Part shown: piece after piece, positions 57,001 through 64,000 of the stretch
How the letters are laid out: each line of letters starts with the position of its first letter
Position numbering within the stretch: position 1 is the first letter of the stretch
Source: Rhodospirillaceae bacterium
GTDB taxonomy: Bacteria > Pseudomonadota > Alphaproteobacteria > Rhodospirillales > Rhodospirillaceae
Assembly (NCBI GenBank): GCA_009693785.1
Contig: SHWP01000006.1
Span: 34,354 to 98,353 of the forward strand
DNA length: 64,000 nucleotides
Direction: 5' to 3'
The notes under the pieces: model-generated
Told to the model about the DNA's origin: nothing
Seen by the model: only the letters and a program-made list of their open reading frames with translations
Databases searched by the model: none
Made by a program: the position numbers and the translations under genes

Positions 57001-57520
57001 GGCCCGTAATGTTGGCGGCTTCTTCCAGCAAGTGGCGGCGTTGTTGCGGCTTGGCACTGATGATGGCGCTGATGCGTCCCTGACTCACGAGCGCGGTTGA
57101 ACGCGCTCCGGTGGCCACATCGGCGAACAACAATTGTACGTCGCGGGCGCGGACTTCGCGGCCGTTGACTTTATATTGCGAACCTTTCTCGCGCTCGATG
57201 CGCCGGGTGACTTCCAGGTCGTCGTTATCGTTGAACTGGGCGGTAGCCTTGCGCTGTGCGTTGTCGAGGAAAATCGAAACCTCGGCGATGTTGCGCGCGG
57301 GCCGGTCGCGGGTGCCGCCGAAAATCACTTCATCCATATCACCGCCGCGCATGGACTTGGCGGACGTTTCGCCCATTGCCCATCGTAACGCCTCGACCAG
57401 ATTTGATTTACCGCACCCGTTGGGTCCGACAACGCCGGTTAAGCCCGGCTGAACATGCAATTCGGTGGCATCGACAAATGACTTGAACCCGGACAACCGG
57501 AGTTTCGTGAACTGAACCAA
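54053..57520 (-). CDS. smc: Chromosome segregation protein SMC
   Basis: A 1155-residue SMC ATPase. Walker A GPNGCGKS is at residues 32-39. Two long coiled coils flank a hinge that begins about residue 480 (NTVGGWSPIVDAVSVDSGFE). The C-terminal head has the signature LLSGGEQALTALALLF and Walker B PICVLDEVDAPLDDANV. It starts with TTG (VQFTKLRLSGFKSFVDAT follows), matching the family N-terminus. Its coiled-coil codons generate many false plus-strand ORFs. Confidence 0.96.
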   Translation of the reverse strand: MVQFTKLRLSGFKSFVDATELHVQPGLTGVVGPNGCGKSNLVEALRWAMGETSAKSMRGGDMDEVIFGGTRDRPARNIAEVSIFLDNAQRKATAQFNDNDDLEVTRRIEREKGSQYKVNGREVRARDVQLLFADVATGARSTALVSQGRISAIISAKPQQRRHLLEEAANITGLHSRRHEAELRLQAAEGNLARLTDVITALHVQLEGLKKQARQAARYRTISETIRAAEALVLLIKRTENLAALEAAHAALKEIESEVAARTTTAAAASTEQASAAVVMPDLRKAEAEAAAKRQAILIARDKLDEELERIAQARAAAETRLAQIKEDLNREAERLTDAESNLARISSEQETLNAQAIAEGAERERVRDALMAAAKAVEDVEAELVAMSKRQSEADAARAAARQQSSEAELRRQRAERRHADILQQLDVAQQSALAPELITAEENRTAEAEANVVSSRQAWEQAEQTRLSAQSAADAARGELQNRAAEHTRIQAEAVALEELLAEPNTVGGWSPIVDAVSVDSGFEAALGAALGDDLTAAGDDVAPMRWMFLPPLSEPQPLPEGVRPLSDVVKAPDRLGRRLSQVGLVADVAAGSHLQTSLKPGQRLVTALGDLWRWDGFFAAAGAPTAAATRLKQRNRLRDLRGALDTSSAAVRMAEDANNAAKAASGSAQEMEQSTRTSMRAAEDARNKAKDVLGELKQKQAAVQMRLSALHENRQQLEAEIDESKGQLASAEARLAELGDGLALRAEIDAKQGGLANLRQNLMEARAQYDALARQADERARRLQTLSTEETSWRARKESSIAQDAALQQRKEAEELEIANLASKPAEIAAHRDALNEQLNLAEAGRRKAADALAEGESRLAEADKALKQAERALAEVREERIRREAAVAQGEQALGVVESTIRERLSCEPADVRAQTRLKDDEPMIALDQAEKRLQRLVSERENLGAVNLRAEQEAEDLTQQITGMTSERDDLIAAIARLREGIQKLNSEGRERLLKSFNEVDSHFRSLFTRLFGGGRAHLSLTEADDPLDAGLEIMASPPGKRLQNLGLLSGGEQALTALALLFAVFMTNPAPICVLDEVDAPLDDANVDRFCSLLAEITKQTGTRALVVTHHRMTMARMDRLFGVTMAERGVSRLVSVDLKAAEQMRESA

Positions 57521-57583
57521 CTCGATATTCCCCGTTAAATCGTGATGCTTGTGGCAGGGCCGGGTAAGGCCAGCACAATGTAA

Positions 57584-58231
57584 TTATTTTTTATCTTTGA
57601 TCTTTTCGTCGATTTTCTTGGCCAGCGCTTCGTAGCCCGGATCGCCTTCAACCTTCTCATCGTCGACGAAGAAGGTTGGCGTCGCCTGGATTTTATAAAG
57701 GTTGCTGCCGGTGTTTTGAACTTCGCGCACCGTCTTGATGATCGCTTCGTTTTTCAAACAGGCCTCGACATCGTCAGAACTCATGCCCGCCAGCAGCGCA
57801 TAACCTTTGAGCGGTTCGAGAGGCTTTTCAGAGCGAATCCAAGTGTCTTGATTCTTGAACATCATATCGATCAGCTTGAGGCCTCGGTCGCCTGGCGCGC
57901 AGCGTGCGATCACCGCACCTGCCGTGGCCAGTCCATCAAGCGGGAAGTCGCGAAACACAAACCTGACCTTGCCGGTATCGATGTAGTTTTTCTTCAAATC
58001 GCCGTAAGCGGTTTGATGGAAATGCGCGCAATGGGAACACGTCAACGACGCGTATTCGATAATGGTCACGGGCGCTTTGGCATCGCCCAGAATAAATTCG
58101 CGGTATTGCGGCCCGCTGCTTGCCGGAGCCTGTGCGGGCGCTTTGGCGTCTTGTGCGAATGCCGAGGGGGTTATGCTCAGGGTCAAAGCAGAGCTCAGGG
58201 CCGCTCCAACCAATAGATGGCGAATGTTCAC
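57584..58231 (-). CDS. DsbA-family thiol-disulfide protein
   Basis: A 215-residue exported thioredoxin-fold protein. Signal peptide (LLVGAALSSALTLSITPSAFA) is followed by the active site Cys65-Ser-His-Cys68 in SLTCSHCAHFH and the cis-proline loop QATPTFFVDDEKV. It is of the DsbA/BdbD (Thioredoxin_4) type and would oxidise or isomerise periplasmic disulfides. The start is GTG 58231 with GGGAGG six bases upstream; the track start 58354 adds unrelated residues. It lies 63 bases upstream of smc. Confidence 0.92.
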   Translation of the reverse strand: MNIRHLLVGAALSSALTLSITPSAFAQDAKAPAQAPASSGPQYREFILGDAKAPVTIIEYASLTCSHCAHFHQTAYGDLKKNYIDTGKVRFVFRDFPLDGLATAGAVIARCAPGDRGLKLIDMMFKNQDTWIRSEKPLEPLKGYALLAGMSSDDVEACLKNEAIIKTVREVQNTGSNLYKIQATPTFFVDDEKVEGDPGYEALAKKIDEKIKDKK

Positions 58232-58488
58232 AACAAACCTCCCGGCGATTGAGAATCTAGATACTGCGGTTGCATAGCAACATCTGCACCACTTGTGGAG
58301 ATATTTGGGTGATGATGTTTTTACCCACAGGCCGGGGAAAACCCCCTCAGACATGAATCCTATAAACTGGCTTATTATGAGAATAAATTACCTCTGGGCC
58401 TGACATTTCCAAATTACATGTGACTCGGTTACTGGCTCTGATAGCGTTCGATTTCTGATCGGCGAGGGATAAGGGGAGCGAGAACCAC

Positions 58489-59520
58489 ATGACATTTACC
58501 ACACCGTTGCGACGCCTAACGCGGACTGCGCTCGGCACCTTGAGTGCGGCGGCATTATTGGCTTCGTGTGCACAACAAGGTGGCATGGCTGCTAAGGAAG
58601 CCCCGGCCAAACAGGCTTCCGAAAAACAGGCCATGTCCAAACAAGGCCCCATGGATGCGACCCACGCGGGCAAGTTGAACCCCAATGATCCCAACGATGC
58701 CATTCGCATCGATCAAAAACTGAACTGTTCGCTCAAGCAGGGCGATGTGGTGGTCTATTGGTGGAAGGGCGGGGCGTTCAGCCGCGTGCCCGGCGAACGC
58801 GACCGGCATTTGTTCGATGTCGAGGGCATGAACATCCGCCAATGCCAGAATGTCCAAGACGACAAGCGCGGCTATGGCTTCCGGTCGGTGTCGCGCGAAA
58901 TTCTGCTCTATAAGGACGCCGAAACCGGCCAAATCTTGCGCACCTGGAAAAACCCCTGGACCGGCAAAGAGGTCGAGGTGATTCACGTCGCCAACAATCC
59001 GGTCAACATGCGCAGGCCGATGTTTGCCATGAGCGCTGACGGCAAACCCCACAAGGCCGACATCCGAATCATTGGCAATCGGGCGTGGAGTTCGGGCGAA
59101 GCGCCACTGTTTTATAAAAACCCGCTAGCTGGCGAGTATCAGGAATTCATCGGCAACGATTATCACGCCATGGAAGCCTTGAATGGCTACGTCTACACCG
59201 ATGATTTGTTGGATGCGACCAAGCCGAAACTGAGTTCCTACACGCTGTCATGGGCGCGTTTCTCGGAGTGGTTGCCCTGGATGCAGATGGGCAGCCGCAC
59301 GGGCATGATGATCTTTTCGACCGTCGGCGGGCGTGTCGATAGCTTCAAGGATTTGCCGGACTCGATCCGCAAAGAGATCGAAGCCAACTATCCGATCTAT
59401 AACGCACCGCCCCCGGTGAATGACGACCGGCCCAACGAAACCAGCTGGACCTATATGAAAAAGGTCATCGACGCCAAGCGTGCGGCGGCGCCAAAGACAA
59501 ACGCCAAGGCAGGGGAGTAA
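58489..59520 (+). CDS. DUF1838-family lipoprotein
   Basis: A 343-residue lipoprotein; the lipobox is ALLASC, Cys about 27, followed by a Lys/Ala/Gln-rich linker. The mature domain has DVVVYWWKGGAFSRVPGERDRHLFDVEGMN, ILRTWKNPWTGKEVEVIHVANNPV, GEYQEFIGNDYHAMEALNGYV and WLPWMQMGSRTG, which I assign to DUF1838. The function is unknown. It is 5 bases upstream of a close paralogue, so the two likely work together in the periplasm. Confidence 0.85.
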   Translation: MTFTTPLRRLTRTALGTLSAAALLASCAQQGGMAAKEAPAKQASEKQAMSKQGPMDATHAGKLNPNDPNDAIRIDQKLNCSLKQGDVVVYWWKGGAFSRVPGERDRHLFDVEGMNIRQCQNVQDDKRGYGFRSVSREILLYKDAETGQILRTWKNPWTGKEVEVIHVANNPVNMRRPMFAMSADGKPHKADIRIIGNRAWSSGEAPLFYKNPLAGEYQEFIGNDYHAMEALNGYVYTDDLLDATKPKLSSYTLSWARFSEWLPWMQMGSRTGMMIFSTVGGRVDSFKDLPDSIRKEIEANYPIYNAPPPVNDDRPNETSWTYMKKVIDAKRAAAPKTNAKAGE

Positions 59521-59525
59521 CGGCC

Positions 59526-60440
59526 ATGTTGCGCAACATCCTCATTTCGACGGTGGCTTTGGTTGGCCTTGCTCTCAGCAGCGTTGCCTCGGCGCAAACC
59601 AAGCTCGACATCAAAAATCCCGACGACGTATTCAAGATCTCTCGCAAGCAGACGTGTTCGCTGGTCGAGGGAACGCCGGTTCTGCATTGGTGGGAAGGCA
59701 AGGTCTATGGCCGCCGCCCTGGCGAGAGGGACCGCCCCCTGTTCAATGTGCAGGGCATGAACGTGCGCTCGTGCAAGTTCTACAACGACCCTAAACGAGG
59801 GCCCGGCTACAAGTCGGGCTCGCGCGAGGTGATGTTGCACCTCGACCCCGAGACCAACGCCGTGTTGAAAGCCTGGAAGAATCCCTGGACCAACGAGGAG
59901 GTCGAAGTCATCAACGTTGCGAACGACCCCGTCAGCATGCGTGCGCCAGTTTATGCGCGCGATGAAAACGGAAAGCCGACCGCCACGTTCCGTTATTTCC
60001 AGCTCGATGGGGCCTACCTCAGCGGCGGCGGGGCCGCGCGGCTGTTTTATAAGAACCCCATGGCCGGCGAGTATCAGGAGTACATCGGCGGCGACTACCA
60101 CGCGATGGAGTTTGGCACCGATGCCATCAACGTTGAGCAACTGCTTAACCCCACCGCCGAACTCACCGACGCAGTGATTTCGTGGGGCCGGGTGTCGAAG
60201 TGGTTGCCGTGGATGAAGATGGGCGACCGCGATGGCGTGATCATCTATCACACGGCCGGAAAGCGGGCGTCGAACGGTTATGCTGAGTTGCCCGAACCGC
60301 TCGCCAGCGAGATCAAGAATACCTATCCGATTTACCTCGCGCCGCCGCCACTTGACGACACGCGCCCGAATGAAACCACCTGGACGGTCGTGAAAAAGGC
60401 CGTCGATAAAAAGCGCGCTGACGAGGCGAAGAAAAAATAG
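59526..60440 (+). CDS. DUF1838-family exported protein
   Basis: A 304-residue paralogue of the preceding gene with an ordinary Sec signal (VALVGLALSSVASAQ) instead of a lipobox. Shared blocks include LHWWEGKVYGRRPGERDRPLFNVQGMN, AWKNPWTNEEVEVINVANDPV, GEYQEYIGGDYHAMEF and WLPWMKMGDRDG. A lipid-anchored and a soluble copy side by side is notable. A terminator follows 31 bases after the stop. Confidence 0.85.
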   Translation: MLRNILISTVALVGLALSSVASAQTKLDIKNPDDVFKISRKQTCSLVEGTPVLHWWEGKVYGRRPGERDRPLFNVQGMNVRSCKFYNDPKRGPGYKSGSREVMLHLDPETNAVLKAWKNPWTNEEVEVINVANDPVSMRAPVYARDENGKPTATFRYFQLDGAYLSGGGAARLFYKNPMAGEYQEYIGGDYHAMEFGTDAINVEQLLNPTAELTDAVISWGRVSKWLPWMKMGDRDGVIIYHTAGKRASNGYAELPEPLASEIKNTYPIYLAPPPLDDTRPNETTWTVVKKAVDKKRADEAKKK

Positions 60441-60471
60441 CCCGACAAGTACCTAGACGCAGACAAAAAGA

Positions 60472-60500
60472 AGAGCGGCCGCTGAAATCAGGGCCGCTCT
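60472..60500 (+). terminator. Rho-independent-like terminator after DUF1838 pair
   Basis: A perfect 9-bp stem, AGAGCGGCC...GGCCGCTCT, with an 11-base loop, followed by the moderately T-rich CTTGATTTCG. It separates the DUF1838 pair from the TonB receptor gene. Confidence 0.75.
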
Positions 60501-60645
60501 CTTGATTTCGATTTCGCGCATCCAAAGAGGTTGTTTGCCTGGCGAAACGGCTGTGGCGTATGGGCAACACATGCCGAGGAAATGGGCGCAAAGCACGGCG
60601 CTGCTGCGTCAAAATCGGAATTACATTTTATGGTAAACGATTTTA

Positions 60646-60662
60646 TAGGTAATTATTACCTA
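60646..60662. repeat. Palindrome TAGGTAA-TTA-TTACCTA
   Basis: A perfect inverted repeat with 7-base arms and 3-base centre in the AT-rich leader. Its size and symmetry suit an operator for a dimeric regulator, which is an inference. Confidence 0.5.
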
Positions 60663-60710
60663 ATAAATTCATTCAAATCGTAATTTTACTATTATTTTTT
60701 GGTTATATAA

Positions 60711-60740
60711 GAAATTGGGGAATGATATTCCCTCAATTTC
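60711..60740. repeat. Inverted repeat GAAATTGGGGAAT/ATTCCCTCAATTTC
   Basis: Thirteen paired bases with one bulged A and a 3-base loop. It is about 80 bases before the TonB receptor start and could be an mRNA hairpin in the leader or an operator. It lacks a T-tract, so it does not look like a terminator. Confidence 0.55.
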
Positions 60741-60819
60741 TGCAGTCGATTGTGTGATAGTGACATGCGTAAGACTGCACAGGCAGCACGACATCCGCAC
60801 TACTAAAATTGGGGTTAAC

Positions 60820-63219
60820 ATGACACGCAATCGTCTTCTTGGAACCGCAGCAGCGCTTGCCCTCGGCGCGGGTCTCAACGTTACAGCGCCAGCCCTGGCG
60901 CAGCAACAAAGCGCGCAAGCGCAGCCCATGCTGGAAGAAATCGTTGTGACGGCCCGCAAACGGTCGGAAAACCTGCAAGAAATTCCTCTATCGGTAACAG
61001 CCTTCTCGGCCAACGGCATCCGCGATCTCGATATTCGCAGTGTCTATGACCTGGTTAACGCGACCGCCAACTTCTCGTTCGATAAAACCTTTGGCCGCCG
61101 CTTCGACCGCCCCGTGATTCGTGGACAGTCGACAATTCAGGGCGATCCCAATGCCTCGTTCTTCGTCGATGGCGTGTTTGTCTCGGGCTCAATCACCGGG
61201 ACCTCGACCGATGCCCTCGAGCGCATCGAAATCTTGCGTGGTCCGCAATCGGCGCTCTATGGACGCGCCACGTTTTCTGGGGCTGTGAATTATATCTCGA
61301 AGCAGCCGACAGATGAGTTCGACGGCCAAATCAACGGCCGCATTGGCAGCCACTCCGATTATAAAGGCGCGCTATGGATGCGCGGCGCAATAGTGCCCAG
61401 CAAGCTGCAGTTTTTCATTGCCGGCAACTGGGAATACTACGGCGGCCAATACCGCAATGACCTACCGGCAGTTCCGGTTCCTGCGACCTTCATTACCGCA
61501 CCGACGCGCTCCGATACCAGCCGCGTTGGCAACGAAGACACCAAAGACTTCACCGCAAAGCTGCGGTTTTTGGCCACGGATAACGTTCAGTTCAATATTA
61601 AGGCCAACTATTCCGACACCAACGATGGACACTTTGCCAGCGTCTTTGTCCGCGGCGACGAACTCAATTGCTTCCGCCCTGGCATCGATGCAGGCACGCC
61701 CGCGACTGCGCGCGGTTATTATTGCGGCGAAATCAAGGTCGGCAATCGCAAGCCGCATTTGAACCTGCCAGACTTTGTAGACGGCGTGACGACGGCGGCT
61801 GGCACCTCTAAGCCACGTAAAGCTGGTAACCAGCGCCAGGTGTGGCGTTGGGTTGGCGACATGCAAGCCGACGTCAACGATTGGAATTTCCTGGCCCAGG
61901 CCACCTACAATACCGACACGGCGAACTTTGAATCAGACGGTGACCGCACCAGCTTGCGGCCCAACGTGGCTTTCGTGTTGCCCGCGAACGGTGCGTTCCA
62001 AACCCACGTCCAAGAAAACTATGTCGACCATTCGTTTGAAGGCCGGATCGCCGCGCCCGACCAAGAACGAATTCACGGCTTGGCTGGTATCTATTACTTC
62101 AAGCAACAATTTAAGACGCATTCGCGTTCATTTACCGGCGCCAACCCGAATTTTTCTCCGACCGGGGCTGACTACACCACCTCGCATGTCCGCAACCTCG
62201 CAGGTTTCGCGCAAATAGCTGGCGATGTGACCGACCAGCTCAGTGTCACGGTTGAAGGCCGTTACGCCGGCGACAAAAAGGATGCCTTCGCGGTTGGCGG
62301 ACGCGCGGCGTCCAAGACCTTTAAGTCTTTCACTCCGCGCCTTACGGTCGACTTCAAAGCGACCGACGATAGCCTAATCTATGCCTACGTTTCGAAAGGC
62401 AATAAACCCGGCGGTTTCAATACTGGCTTATTCAGCCCGACCGGCGTTTCAAACGCATCGTTCCAAGCCGCGATCGCCAGCAGCCAGATCGTCTTTAATG
62501 AAGAAAAGGCGTGGAACTACGAACTCGGCACTAAAAACACCCTGATGGATGGCCGCGCGACCTTGAATGCCGATGTGTACTACATCGATTGGAAAGGCCA
62601 GCAACTCACCAACATCATTAACATCACCAACCCTCAAGGCGGACCAACCACGGCGGCTATCCTCGTCAACTTGGGCGCGACAAAGGTCCGGGGTACGGAG
62701 ATTGAAGCCACGGTGAGAGCGACGGAAGAGCTGACATTGGGTTTGACCTACGGCTTGGCCGATTCATCGATCCGGGCCTATGACGACGATGAAATTCGCA
62801 TCACGACCGGCCGCACCGATCCGACGCTTGCCAATGGCGGCAATGCGAAGGGTAAACAACTGCCGTTGTCGCCGAAGCATTCGTTGAACCTAACGGCCAA
62901 TTGGCGCCAACCCTTGGCGGGCGATGTCGATTGGTTCCTTGGCACGAACATGCGCTATGAGTCCAAGAAGTACACAGAAGTCGCCAATTATCAGTGGACT
63001 GGCGATATCTATATTTGGAATGCGCGTTTGGGCGTGGAGAACGAGAGCTGGAATTTAGCGCTCTATGCCAACAACATGCTCGATGACCGCACACCAAATG
63101 GTTCGTTGCGTTTCGTTGACGTAACTTTCCCGAACTTCTCGGGTGGCAGCCGCCGTGGGTTCGACCTCGGCCTGCGACGTGGCCGCGAGTTCGGCCTGAC
63201 CGGGCAATACAGCTTCTAA
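60820..63219 (+). CDS. TonB-dependent outer-membrane receptor
   Basis: A 799-residue receptor. The signal peptide ends LAQQQ, the TonB-box region is LEEIVVTARKRSENLQEIPLSVTAF, the plug domain contains IEILRGPQSALYGRATFSGAVNYISKQP, and the barrel ends with a final FGLTGQYSF strand. The style is that of the large sphingomonad/caulobacter-like receptors that import organic compounds rather than siderophores alone. ATG 60820 gives the signal peptide; the track start 60715 is too early. Ligand unknown. Confidence 0.94.
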   Translation: MTRNRLLGTAAALALGAGLNVTAPALAQQQSAQAQPMLEEIVVTARKRSENLQEIPLSVTAFSANGIRDLDIRSVYDLVNATANFSFDKTFGRRFDRPVIRGQSTIQGDPNASFFVDGVFVSGSITGTSTDALERIEILRGPQSALYGRATFSGAVNYISKQPTDEFDGQINGRIGSHSDYKGALWMRGAIVPSKLQFFIAGNWEYYGGQYRNDLPAVPVPATFITAPTRSDTSRVGNEDTKDFTAKLRFLATDNVQFNIKANYSDTNDGHFASVFVRGDELNCFRPGIDAGTPATARGYYCGEIKVGNRKPHLNLPDFVDGVTTAAGTSKPRKAGNQRQVWRWVGDMQADVNDWNFLAQATYNTDTANFESDGDRTSLRPNVAFVLPANGAFQTHVQENYVDHSFEGRIAAPDQERIHGLAGIYYFKQQFKTHSRSFTGANPNFSPTGADYTTSHVRNLAGFAQIAGDVTDQLSVTVEGRYAGDKKDAFAVGGRAASKTFKSFTPRLTVDFKATDDSLIYAYVSKGNKPGGFNTGLFSPTGVSNASFQAAIASSQIVFNEEKAWNYELGTKNTLMDGRATLNADVYYIDWKGQQLTNIINITNPQGGPTTAAILVNLGATKVRGTEIEATVRATEELTLGLTYGLADSSIRAYDDDEIRITTGRTDPTLANGGNAKGKQLPLSPKHSLNLTANWRQPLAGDVDWFLGTNMRYESKKYTEVANYQWTGDIYIWNARLGVENESWNLALYANNMLDDRTPNGSLRFVDVTFPNFSGGSRRGFDLGLRRGREFGLTGQYSF

Positions 63220-63240
63220 ATTTTTTGCGGTTGAATAGAA

Positions 63241-63275
63241 AAAGGGCCGGAGAGAAATCTCCGGCCCTTTTTCTT
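63241..63275 (+). terminator. Rho-independent terminator after TonB receptor
   Basis: A 13-bp stem, AAAGGGCCGGAGA-GAAA-TCTCCGGCCCTTT, followed by TTCTT, 22 bases after the stop codon. This is the strongest terminator seen in the window. Confidence 0.93.
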
Positions 63276-63614
63276 GGGCGAGTGCCGGCATGATGTGTGT
63301 GCGATCATACGGCTATGGGTTATTTTGTATTAGGTTGCCGGAGGGAGATCTAATCTGCCGGAAACGTTCCGCTAACTGAGCATTTTCAATGCTATACCGC
63401 TCAAATGTGAGCCTGATTGAACTATGACATGTGCTTTTTCAGAATCACAAAAGCCGAATTTTCTTTATAAGCATCGTTCAGCGTATAATTTCCACTTCGA
63501 TTTGCTTTCTTTGGAGATCAGTCGCATCTTTAAACGAATTTCCAGTGCGTTCGGGGGCTACTTAAGTTATTTGCGAACCGAATAATGCAGAATCCGAGTT
63601 CAAGGAGTTTAGTC
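63276..63614. other. Intergenic leader before second TonB receptor
   Basis: About 340 bases without a credible gene. It is less GC-rich than the surrounding genes and probably holds the promoter of the next gene. The end carries AAGGAG seven bases before ATG 63615. I saw no repeat matching the palindromes of the first receptor. Confidence 0.55.
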
Positions 63615-64000
63615 ATGCAAAATCAAAAGTCTGTCAGGATTTTCACCGCTGCTGTGGTGCTGACCGCCACCTTTGCCGGAGTCGCAACCGAAGCGTTTGC
63701 GCAAATCGAAGAGATCGTCGTTACCACACGTAAGCGCGAAGAAAATTTGCAAGACGTGCCCATCGTGATCACTGCGTTTTCTGCGGCCTCAATCGAGCGT
63801 AAGGGCATCGCCAGCTTGGAAGATGTCGCTAAATACACCAACGGTTTGATCTTATCCGACATTCCCCGGATGAACCCCGGCTTCAGGCAACATGGTAGGC
63901 GTAAGGGCCGCCTATTACAACTTCGGGGGTACTTTCCTGGATTTTCCGCCAAGTCCCTTCTGAACGCAGACTTCTCAGCCCGCCGATACCCCTATTTCCC
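63615..64000 (+). CDS. TonB-dependent receptor, N-terminus only, possibly frameshifted
   Basis: The frame is open from ATG 63615 to the window edge and is absent from the ORF track for that reason. It encodes a signal peptide (ending ATEAFAQ), a TonB-box region (IEEIVVTTRKREENLQDVPIVITAFSA) and the beginning of a plug (SLEDVAKYTNGLILSD). After about residue 85 the translation becomes Arg-rich and no longer resembles a plug domain. A frame change or poor sequence near 63860-63900 is likely. Confidence 0.7.
   Translation, partial: MQNQKSVRIFTAAVVLTATFAGVATEAFAQIEEIVVTTRKREENLQDVPIVITAFSAASIERKGIASLEDVAKYTNGLILSDIPRMNPGFRQHGRRKGRLLQLRGYFPGFSAKSLLNADFSARRYPYF

Larger units (their letters stand above)
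60501..60819. other. AT-rich leader of TonB receptor gene
   Basis: About 320 bases, of which 60620-60720 are clearly more AT-rich than the rest of the window. It holds the two inverted repeats listed next and probably the promoter. No gene is seen; the ORF track start at 60715 is an artefact of an open frame. Confidence 0.6.

Noticed and set aside
54084-57486. Many plus-strand ORFs opposite smc
   Set aside because: They mirror the Ala/Glu-rich coiled coil codons of smc and have Ser/Arg/Ala-rich products typical of antisense frames.

Overview
The window reads as chromosome of an alphaproteobacterium, GC-rich (roughly 60% by eye) and probably from an uncultured or environmental lineage. Signs are: the order ispH-thrB-rnhA; a split glycine decarboxylase (gcvPA/gcvPB); an F0 ATP synthase operon with both b and b' subunits next to smc; thrC followed by an M16 peptidase; a PAS_5-like protein; and MCE/Mla transport genes. 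I saw no rRNA, tRNA, CRISPR array, insertion sequence or phage gene. Coding density is high and many genes overlap by ATGA or similar junctions.

The left half (about 1-30 kb) is mostly catabolic and accessory. It holds a TetR regulator, an FAD oxidoreductase and an isochorismatase-type amidase; a TRAP binding protein with a limonene-monooxygenase-like LLM flavoprotein; Nudix, PaiB and PAS proteins; a secreted-hydrolase block (VOC, tannase-family esterase, beta-lactamase-fold hydrolase, a frameshifted double VOC protein, a DUF1838-like protein); and a complete Opp/Dpp importer in one operon with a Rieske oxygenase and a nitrilase homologue that lacks its catalytic cysteine. Then come an alpha/beta hydrolase, an MFS pump, a methyltransferase pair, a 2Fe-2S ferredoxin, an SDR, a second peptide-type binding protein, a flavin amine oxidase and a second methyltransferase overlapping a lipid A acyltransferase.

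From 30.7 to 36.2 kb lies the most interesting unit. A GAF-PP2C(SpoIIE)-HATPase fusion protein and a STAS protein run directly into mlaE, mlaF, mlaD and an auxiliary lipoprotein gene. In the known Mla complex MlaB is itself a STAS protein, so this looks like a lipid transporter whose STAS subunit is set by a built-in kinase/phosphatase switch (inference).

The right half is mainly housekeeping: thrC, an M16 peptidase, a HisD-family dehydrogenase with two further dehydrogenases, YqgE, a frameshifted peroxiredoxin, rnhA, thrB, ispH, a CDGSH protein and a lipoprotein. A tandem glycine riboswitch precedes gcvT-gcvH-gcvPA-gcvPB. The ATP synthase F0 genes, smc and a DsbA-like protein follow. The end carries two tandem DUF1838-family exported proteins, a strong terminator, a TonB-dependent receptor with palindromes upstream and a terminator downstream, and the start of a second TonB receptor that loses family resemblance before the window ends.
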